The translations under genes were made by a program, and so were the position numbers. The notes below the pieces were generated by a model. It was not told the origin of the DNA. It saw only the letters and a list, made by a program, of their open reading frames with translations, and did not search any database. Shown piece by piece: positions 1-4,538 of a stretch of DNA of 7,370 bases. The stretch's first letter is position 1, and the number at the start of each line of letters is the position of its first letter. Origin of the DNA: Chloroflexota bacterium (lineage in GTDB: Bacteria; Chloroflexota; Dormibacteria; Aeolococcales; Aeolococcaceae). Where the stretch lies: the NCBI GenBank assembly GCA_003491925.1, contig DNAU01000242.1, forward strand, positions 1 through 7,370, read 5' to 3'.

Positions 1-174
1 CATCTTGAGAGCCGTACAACCTAATAGGGGCGGGGACGCGATCAAGGGTGGGGTGGGGAGGAGGAAGCACAGCAACCGCGTCAGCCCACTGCCGAGTCGG
101 CGACTCGTCCTGGGGCGCTGGCGGGAGCGATGCGTCTGGGGTGGATCGGACCGAGACGCTGAGGATCTCTGCGG

Positions 175-222
175 TCGATCGATGTCATCCGCGGTGATCT
201 CGAAGTGCACGATCCGGCCCAC
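175..222 (-). pseudogene. VOC/glyoxalase-like N-terminal remnant
   Basis: Reading from a GTG at 222 on the minus strand, the first residues are (M)GRIVHFEITADD. This closely resembles the usual opening of small VOC (glyoxalase/bleomycin-resistance) proteins, first beta strand plus the ADD turn. An AGGA lies 8 bases upstream of the GTG (plus 231-234), a good ribosome-binding spacing. After about residue 15 the family pattern stops: the expected aromatic 'FY' helix is absent, and the other two frames do not restore it. The frame stays open to base 1 but reads as Arg/Ser/Pro-rich sequence unlike any VOC fold. I infer the start of a gene whose body was lost or scrambled. The match rests on about 13 residues, so it could be chance. 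Confidence 0.33.
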
Positions 223-405
223 CTCGCTCGTCCTGTTGGATCCTGCCGTCGCCGGTCGCCGTCGGGGCTGTCGACCGGCCCATTCGGGGCTGGACGCGAG
301 CATCGCACACCTGGCCGAGCACCAAAAAGCCCCACATCTTTCGAAGTGGAGCCTTTCAAGTACGGGAGGCGGTGCCCTTCGGTGGCCCTCAGGCTCGACC
401 CTCGT

Positions 406-433
406 CCGGACTGATGGGCCACCATCAGTCCGG
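406..433. repeat. Perfect 12-bp inverted repeat, 4-nt loop
   Basis: The left arm CCGGACTGATGG (406-417) and right arm CCATCAGTCCGG (422-433) are exact reverse complements, separated by GCCA. In RNA the stem gains a further U-G pair (405/434). Such a hairpin would be very stable on either strand. Neither side carries a T-run, so it is not a canonical Rho-independent terminator. It could be a U-tract-less terminator, a dimeric protein operator, or a scar of a mobile element. Its place between fragments of oppositely oriented genes, VOC on minus and MutS-like on plus, does not decide between these. Confidence 0.75.
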
Positions 434-446
434 GCCGCCCACCCGC

Positions 447-479
447 CATCACTGACGGCTGGACCCGCAACCAGTGATG
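447..479. repeat. 8-bp inverted repeat, 17-nt loop
   Basis: CATCACTG (447-454) is the exact reverse complement of CAGTGATG (472-479), with a 17-base spacer. It begins 13 bases after the stronger hairpin at 406-433, and its left arm shares the core 'CCATCA' with that hairpin's right arm. Alone it is weak evidence. As a tandem pair the two suggest a structured transcript or repeated binding sites. Confidence 0.4.
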
Positions 480-586
480 ATACGCTCGCTCGACCCCGCT
501 TACAAGAGGCAGGTTGTCCCGGACGGGAGTGGATCAGTTTGAATCGGTCGCGCGGAACTTTGGCTTAATTACCGCGCTCAACGTAG

Positions 587-898
587 GGCCCCGCCGCCTC
601 GGTCGTGCTGGAAGTCCGGCCTCCGCTTGGGGCTCATAGGCGGCCGGGCGCGCAGGGTGCTGGCGAGTGAGGCCTCGGAACCACCTTCCACCTGAGCTCG
701 AGCGAGCCCAGCGCTGGCGCCGAAACCTCGACGCTTGTGGCCAACGCTCTGGAGGTCCTGGCGGCCCCCCTGCATCCGATTGACCATCTCGACGGCGGCT
801 TCTTCGCCGTGCTGCAGGCCGAGTTGGGGTTCTAGGTCGGCTGCCTCAACCGGCGCTACCAGCTGGGGCACAAGGGGGAGCCGATCCGCGTCCCGGAG
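587..898 (+). pseudogene. Decayed MutS-related ATPase fragment
   Basis: One plus frame (codons starting at 587, 590 and so on) gives a run resembling the segment just before the Walker A motif in MutS-like ATPases. This is the family of stand-alone proteins annotated as mismatch repair MutS, not classical MutS. Visible pieces are TFHL (about 683-694), LVANAL (734-751), DHLDGGFFAVLQAELGF (784-832), VGCLN (836-850) and GEPIRVPE (875-898). Family members from memory read roughly 'LVANAL...FF..LRAELAFYVGCLNL...L..KGEP.CFP'. The frame carries a TGA at 668-670 and a TAG at 833-835; the TAG sits exactly where the Tyr of 'FYVGC' is expected, so it looks like a Tyr-to-stop change. No start, Walker A (GANQGGKS-like) or later ATPase motif follows. 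It is a broken, truncated remnant that should make no functional protein. Confidence 0.5.
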
Positions 899-965
899 TG
901 CTGGCCCGCCGGCGAGGCGGCCCCCGCAATTCGACGTGCTCCACCCCGCACGCGACGGGGGCCGC

Positions 966-1037
966 GTGATGGTCATCAGGGAGGTGTCTGCCGGAGGTGT
1001 CGTCGTCGACGGCGATGGCCGACCAGGTCCTGTGTGA
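966..1037 (+). pseudogene. Nudix hydrolase N-terminal remnant
   Basis: From GTG 966 or ATG 969 the frame reads MVIREVSAGGVVVDGDGR and then hits TGA at 1035-1037. 'REVSAGGVVV..DGR' is a common opening of bacterial Nudix hydrolases, the first beta strand of the fold. The Nudix box (GX5EX7REUXEEXGU) is absent from the next 250 bases in all three plus frames, so only the N-terminus remains. It follows the MutS-like remnant by about 70 bases in the same orientation. The resemblance covers about 18 residues, so the call is tentative. It also overlaps the doubtful ORF on the other strand (976-1236), and at most one of the two can be right. Confidence 0.33.
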
Positions 1038-1236
1038 GGCGGTCCAGCTGGGCGGCGCGGATGTTCTCTCGGATCATCAGGACCGCGGAGCCGCCGATGC
1101 AGGCACCGGCCAGTTGTGCCCAGGCAGGCGCCACCGGCCATCGGGCTCGGTTGCTGTCCCGGATCGGCGCGCGCAGCGTGAGCAAGCGGGTGCCGAAGTG
1201 CCAGAGTCGCTGTCGGTGGCTGATCACGTTGCTCAT
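976..1236 (-). CDS. Possible small membrane-associated protein, unknown
   Basis: An 86-residue frame starts at ATG 1236. It has the position-specific base pattern of a real high-GC gene: by hand count about 72% GC at first, 56% at second and 80% at third positions. It is Arg-rich, with one hydrophobic stretch (residues about 36-55, VAPAWAQLAGACIGGSAVLM) that could be a single membrane segment, and an Arg-rich tail. I recognise no family. No good Shine-Dalgarno precedes the ATG; there is only a GGGG about 10 bases upstream. If real it is divergent from the amidase, with 31 bases between the starts, and its 3' end overlaps the Nudix-like remnant. It may be a shadow or another decayed gene. Confidence 0.28.
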   Translation of the reverse strand: MSNVISHRQRLWHFGTRLLTLRAPIRDSNRARWPVAPAWAQLAGACIGGSAVLMIRENIRAAQLDRLTQDLVGHRRRRRHLRQTPP

Positions 1237-1256
1237 CCCGATAAGCCCCGCGGTTC

Positions 1257-1263
1257 AGGAGGT
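1257..1263 (+). promoter_or_regulatory. Shine-Dalgarno site of the amidase
   Basis: AGGAGGT, a near-perfect match to the 16S rRNA anti-Shine-Dalgarno, lies 4 bases before the ATG at 1268. It fixes the amidase start there, although the same frame runs open for about 230 bases further upstream with no family similarity. Confidence 0.85.
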
Positions 1264-1267
1264 AACC

Positions 1268-2700
1268 ATGACGGCGGCACCGAAACTGGGATCCAGGTCG
1301 GCGATCGGCCTGCTCCGGGATATGCGCACGCGCGAGCTCTCCCCGGTTGAGCTCCTCGACGACGTGCTCGCCGCCACGGAGGCGGTGCAGCCGCAGCTCA
1401 ATGCATTCACGCGGGTGCTCGCGGACGAGGCGCGCGCCCAGGCCGAGGAGAGCGAGCGCCGGCTCCTGGCCGGTGAGGCTCGGCCACTCGAGGGCCTTCC
1501 CATCCCGATCAAGGACAACGTGCTGGTCGCCGGGGCGCCGGTCACCGACGGATCGCGAATGACCCCGGACTTCCCGGTGCCGATCGATACTGAGCTGGTC
1601 GGCCGACTTCGCCAGGCAGGCGCCGTCCTCTTCGCCAAGACCAATCTCCCCGAGTTCGGCACCATCAGCACCACCGAGAGCGTCCGCTTCGGAGCCACCC
1701 GCAACCCCTGGGACCTGTCCCGGACCGCCGGCGGTTCGAGTGGCGGCTCGGCCGCCGCCGTGGCGGCAGGGGTGGTACCCGCCGCACATGGCAACGACGG
1801 TGGCGGCAGCCTCCGGATTCCCGCCTCCTGTTGCGGGCTTTTCAGTCTGAGGCCGTCCCGAGGTCGGGTGCCACGCGGCCCGCTGCCCGGCAACGACCCG
1901 GCGCTGCTAGTGGTCGACGGGTTCATTACCCGCAGCGTGGCCGACAACGCCCTCCTCCTCGACGTGGTGAGCGGTGCGGCGCTCGGGGACCCGGTCACCG
2001 CCCCGTCCCCAGCCCGCCCCTTCCGGGACGAGGTCACGGCCGCGCCGGGCTCGCTGCGCATCGGCTGGACGGCGAGCCCCGTACCGGGACTCACCGTGGA
2101 TCCCGCCTGCGCCGCCGCGGTGGAGGAGGCGGCGCGGCTCAGTGAGGAGCTCGGCCATCACGTCGAGGCCGTGGCTCTCAACTGGAGCACGGACACCCTC
2201 ACCAACGACTTCTTCGACCTCTGGGCAGGCCTCATCGGCGCCACATCGACTTCTACGCGAGCCTCGGCGGCAACCCAGACCTGGTCGAGCCCCACAACCG
2301 GGCGCTGCGGGAGCGGGCGCGAGGCATCGACGCTGCTCAGTTGATGGTCACCATGGCCCGCCTCCAGGGTGTGGCCCGTCAGGTGCTCGCGGCGTCTTCC
2401 AGCTATGACCTCATCCTCACCCCGACCCTGGCTCTGCCCCCGGTACCGCTCGGGTGGCATTTCCAGGGGGCGGAGGTCGATCCGATGGCGGTGCTGACCA
2501 ATGCCGCCAGGTTCACGCCGTTCGCTTCGGTGGCCAATCTGACCGGCCAGCCGGTGGCGGCGCTGCCCCTGAGCTGGAACGAGGGCCTGCCCATCGGCGT
2601 CTCCGCGTTCGGCCGCCCCTACGACGAGGCGACCCTCTTTCGCTACAGCGCCCAGATTGAGGCCGCTCGCCCCTGGGCTGACCGGCGGCCGCCGTCGTAG
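1268..2700 (+). pseudogene. Amidase-signature hydrolase, frameshifted
   Basis: Amidase-signature enzymes hydrolyse C-N amide bonds with a Lys-cisSer-Ser triad. All three residues are visible: K82 in PIPIKDN, S157 in GGSSGGS and S181 in GNDGGGSLRIPAS. The 24-residue gap between the serines is the family norm. The start is ATG 1268, behind a strong AGGAGGT. The frame runs well to about residue 325 (GLIGA, base 2242), then reads as Ser/Thr/Arg-rich sequence to a stop at 2344. The next frame resumes the family sequence from CAC at 2242 (HIDFYASLGG) through TPTLALPPVP and NLTGQPVAALPL to TAG 2698-2700. One inserted C in 'gccac' would restore a 477-residue protein, a normal length. The break is either a true mutation, losing the C-terminal third, or a one-base sequence error. 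The substrate cannot be read; the Asp-GGGS type covers many general amidases, and GatA partners are absent nearby. Confidence 0.88.
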
Positions 2701-3130
2701 CGGGAGCGCTGACATCCCCCGACCTCAAACCACCCTCCTCACAGGCACGGGAGACACTGCGGGACGCCGTGGCAGTGCCGGAGCTGCGGTGAGGCGGGAA
2801 GCGGGGGCTGCCGTGATTGCCGCGATCAGCTGTATCCGGCCTGGCTCTGTGTGGCCCAAGCGAGTCCCAACGGGGCCGCCCAGGGGTGCCCTAAGCCGCC
2901 TGGCCGAGCCGTCCGGCGAATTCAAAATCCCCCCTGCCCCCCTGGACCAGCCCTTCCAGGGACCTGGAGATGCCGTCTACGGGGACACCCCGGCACGGCC
3001 GAGGCCGAAGGCCTCTGGCGCGAGCTCCCGCGAAGCTGGATCATTGCTGGTCGGCGACAGCAGCTCCCCAGCGGCTCGGCGGCCCCGGTGAAGGCTACGA
3101 GCGAGGGGGAAGCATCCAGGAGGTGGGCGA
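2701..3130. other. Intergenic region without a clear gene
   Basis: Several frames are open on both strands, but all are Pro/Arg/Gly-rich, lack a ribosome binding site and resemble nothing I know. Two short inverted repeats are present: CCCTGGA/TCCAGGG (2940-2946 and 2955-2961, 8-base loop) and GAGGCC-GAA-GGCCTC (3001-3015). Neither is followed by a T-run. The last part must hold the promoter of the zinc-ribbon/glycosyltransferase pair, but I see no clear -35/-10 boxes. Confidence 0.55.
3118..3125 (+). promoter_or_regulatory. Shine-Dalgarno site of the FmdB-like gene
   Basis: AGGAGGTG ends 5 bases before the ATG at 3131. This near-perfect site is the main support for translating so short a gene, and it fixes the start. 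Confidence 0.85.
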
Positions 3131-3307
3131 ATGCCGACCTACGAGTTTGAATGCCGTGGTTGCGGCAAACGCTTTGAGATCCTCACCAGCTTCCATGAGC
3201 ACGACAAGCTGAGGGACGAGCCGCCCGCCTGTCCGGAGTGCGGCAAGCGCGAGACGCGGCAGCTGGCATCTCTCTTCAGCTGCAAAGTCGCGAAGCCCGG
3301 CTTCTGA
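3131..3307 (+). CDS. FmdB-family zinc ribbon protein (58 aa)
   Basis: The gene encodes a 58-residue protein opening MPTYEFECRGCGKRFE. This is the hallmark of the FmdB/CxxC_CXXC_SSSS putative regulatory family: 'MPxYEYxCxxCgxxFE', a second CPxCG knuckle, then a tail. The zinc ligands are C8/C11 and C34/C37, arranged as CxxC-x22-CxxC; a further Cys51 lies in the tail (FSCKVAKPGF), where many family members carry small residues. The family was named from a gene linked to formamidase/acetamidase regulation in Methylophilus, but its biochemical role is unsettled. Start and translation are supported by AGGAGGTG at 3118. The glycosyltransferase begins only 14 bases after the stop and has no good ribosome site of its own, so the two are probably co-transcribed and translationally coupled. 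The protein is cytosolic, with no signal or membrane segment. The amidase lies 430 bases upstream, so a regulatory link to it is possible but unproven. Confidence 0.9.
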   Translation: MPTYEFECRGCGKRFEILTSFHEHDKLRDEPPACPECGKRETRQLASLFSCKVAKPGF

Positions 3308-3321
3308 GTCCCTGCTCGAGC

Positions 3322-4500
3322 ATGGCCAGCACGCATCGACGGATCGCCCTGATCGCCCCACCGTGGTACCCGGTCCCACCCGACGGCTACGGTGGGATCG
3401 AGCTGGTCGTCGGGTTGCTCACGAAGGAACTGCGCGCCCAGGGACACAAGGTGGAGCTCTTCGCCGCAGAGGGTTCAGCGCTCGCCTCCCGTCAGCTGGC
3501 CGGGCGGCACTGGGATACAGCGCTGGGCCGCAGCGAGGAGCACGTCCGGGATCTGACCTACGCCAGCCGGGTCCTGAACCTGATCGACCGCCTCCGGCCG
3601 TTCGACGTCATCCACGATCACACCGGTGGTGGGGTCCTGCTCGGCCTTGCCATCAAACCACCGGCCCCGGTCGTCCACACCGTCCACTTAGCGCTGAAGG
3701 AGCCGGTACGCACCTTCCTCGAAAGCCTCGCCCCCGATCGAGTCCGGCTGATCGCCATCAGCGAAGCCCAGCGCCAGTCGGTCGCCCACCTTCCCTGGAC
3801 GGCGACCGTGCACAACGCGGTCGACCTGGCCGCGCTGCGGGTCGGCCAGCCGGAGCGGAAGGACCCTTACCTGCTGTCGCTGGCCCGGATCTGCGCCTCC
3901 AAAGGGCAGCACCTAGCCATCGAGGCTGCCCGGCGCGCCGGCCGAAGGCTGCTGCTGGCCGGGAAGATCGAGGCGACTCCGCAGGGTTTCGAGTATTACG
4001 AGCGCCAGATCGCGCCAGCCGTCGACGGCGACCGGGTGACCTACCTGGGTAACGTTTCCGGGGAGGAGAAGACCCGTCTCCTGGCCAGGGCATCCGCGCT
4101 CCTGGCCCCGCTGCAGTGGGACGAGCCGTTCGGCCTCTACATGGCCGAGGCGATGGCGAGCGGAACCCCGGTCATCGCCTTTCCCCGCGGGGCCGCGCCG
4201 GAGCTGATCACGCCGGGGAAGACGGGGTTCCTGGTACCAGACGTTGAGGAGATGGTGGGCGCCGTGGCTCAGGCGGACCACGTCGATCGGGAGCAGTGCG
4301 CGGCCTACGCGCGGGCTCAGTTCGACCCTCGCCGGATGGCGGACGGCTATCTCCAGGTCTACGAGCGGGCGATCGCCGAGTGGGCGACGCCGACCAGCAT
4401 CACGGTGAGCGCGACGGATCCCGCAATCACCCGGCTGCGCGGTGCCAACCGCCGTCGATCCCAGCTCTCGTTGGGGAAGTCCGAGGTCGGCGGGAAGTAA
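3322..4500 (+). CDS. GT4-family glycosyltransferase
   Basis: A 392-residue GT-B fold retaining glycosyltransferase that would transfer a sugar from an activated (probably nucleotide-sugar) donor in the cytosol. The N-terminal domain opens IALIAPPWYPVPP and then has the glycine-rich donor loop GYGGIE (residues 22-27) and the strand FDVIHDHTGGG. The C-terminal donor domain opens YLLSLARICASKG, with R189 and K194 in the positions that bind donor phosphates. It then carries the GT4 EX7E motif E268-PFGLYMA-E276, followed by MASGTPVIAFPRGAAPE. Length is typical. The last ~38 residues, after about 354, are a Ser/Thr/Arg-rich tail outside the fold. ATG 3322 is chosen because the family sequence begins there; a GTG at 3238 would overlap the zinc-ribbon gene and adds no family sequence. 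There is no good Shine-Dalgarno, so coupling to the upstream gene is likely. Acceptor unknown. The convergent neighbour is a glucan-type hydrolase, suggesting a glucan or glucoside product, but this is inference. Confidence 0.93.
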   Translation: MASTHRRIALIAPPWYPVPPDGYGGIELVVGLLTKELRAQGHKVELFAAEGSALASRQLAGRHWDTALGRSEEHVRDLTYASRVLNLIDRLRPFDVIHDHTGGGVLLGLAIKPPAPVVHTVHLALKEPVRTFLESLAPDRVRLIAISEAQRQSVAHLPWTATVHNAVDLAALRVGQPERKDPYLLSLARICASKGQHLAIEAARRAGRRLLLAGKIEATPQGFEYYERQIAPAVDGDRVTYLGNVSGEEKTRLLARASALLAPLQWDEPFGLYMAEAMASGTPVIAFPRGAAPELITPGKTGFLVPDVEEMVGAVAQADHVDREQCAAYARAQFDPRRMADGYLQVYERAIAEWATPTSITVSATDPAITRLRGANRRRSQLSLGKSEVGGK

Positions 4501-4538
4501 GTCCCAAGCCCGGATCCCCGGGGGTAGTCCCGGCGGAG
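4501..4538. other. Convergent intergenic gap between GT4 and hydrolase genes
   Basis: These 38 bases must accommodate the 3' ends of two converging transcripts. I see only a GC palindrome CCCCGGGG at 4516-4523, which has no loop, and no T-run on either strand. A classic bidirectional terminator is not evident. The two mRNAs may overlap at their 3' ends or rely on Rho. Confidence 0.4.

Larger units (their letters stand above)
223..586. other. Gene-poor region with two hairpins
   Basis: No convincing gene is visible in either strand. Open frames cross it but read as Arg/Pro/Ser-rich sequence with no family resemblance. Its only clear structures are the inverted repeats at 406-433 and 447-479. 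A TTGAAT at 539-544 and a TTAATT at 565-570 are AT-rich for this window, but their 20-base spacing is too long for a standard promoter. Confidence 0.5.

Noticed and set aside
5..568. 187-codon plus frame at the left end
   Set aside because: No ribosome site, no recognisable domain and mixed composition. The minus strand carries the more convincing VOC-like segment.
539..571. Possible promoter TTGAAT...TTAATT
   Set aside because: The 20-base spacing is outside the usual 16-18, and the next thing downstream is a pseudogene. A GGAACTT at 554-560 recalls an ECF-sigma -35, but no -10 motif follows at the right distance.
578..1789. 403-codon open frame on the minus strand
   Set aside because: It lies largely antisense to the amidase, is Arg/Gly/Pro-rich and matches no family. 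Long antisense frames are common opposite high-GC genes.
1255..2094. 279-codon minus frame over the amidase
   Set aside because: A shadow of the amidase, whose catalytic motifs are clear on the plus strand.
2740..2793. Short plus frame reading ARETLRDAVAVPELR before a TGA
   Set aside because: It faintly recalls the start of some MFS transporters, but it is too short and has no start codon or ribosome site.
4516..4523. CCCCGGGG palindrome as a bidirectional terminator
   Set aside because: It has no loop and no adjacent T-run, so it cannot form a useful hairpin by itself.
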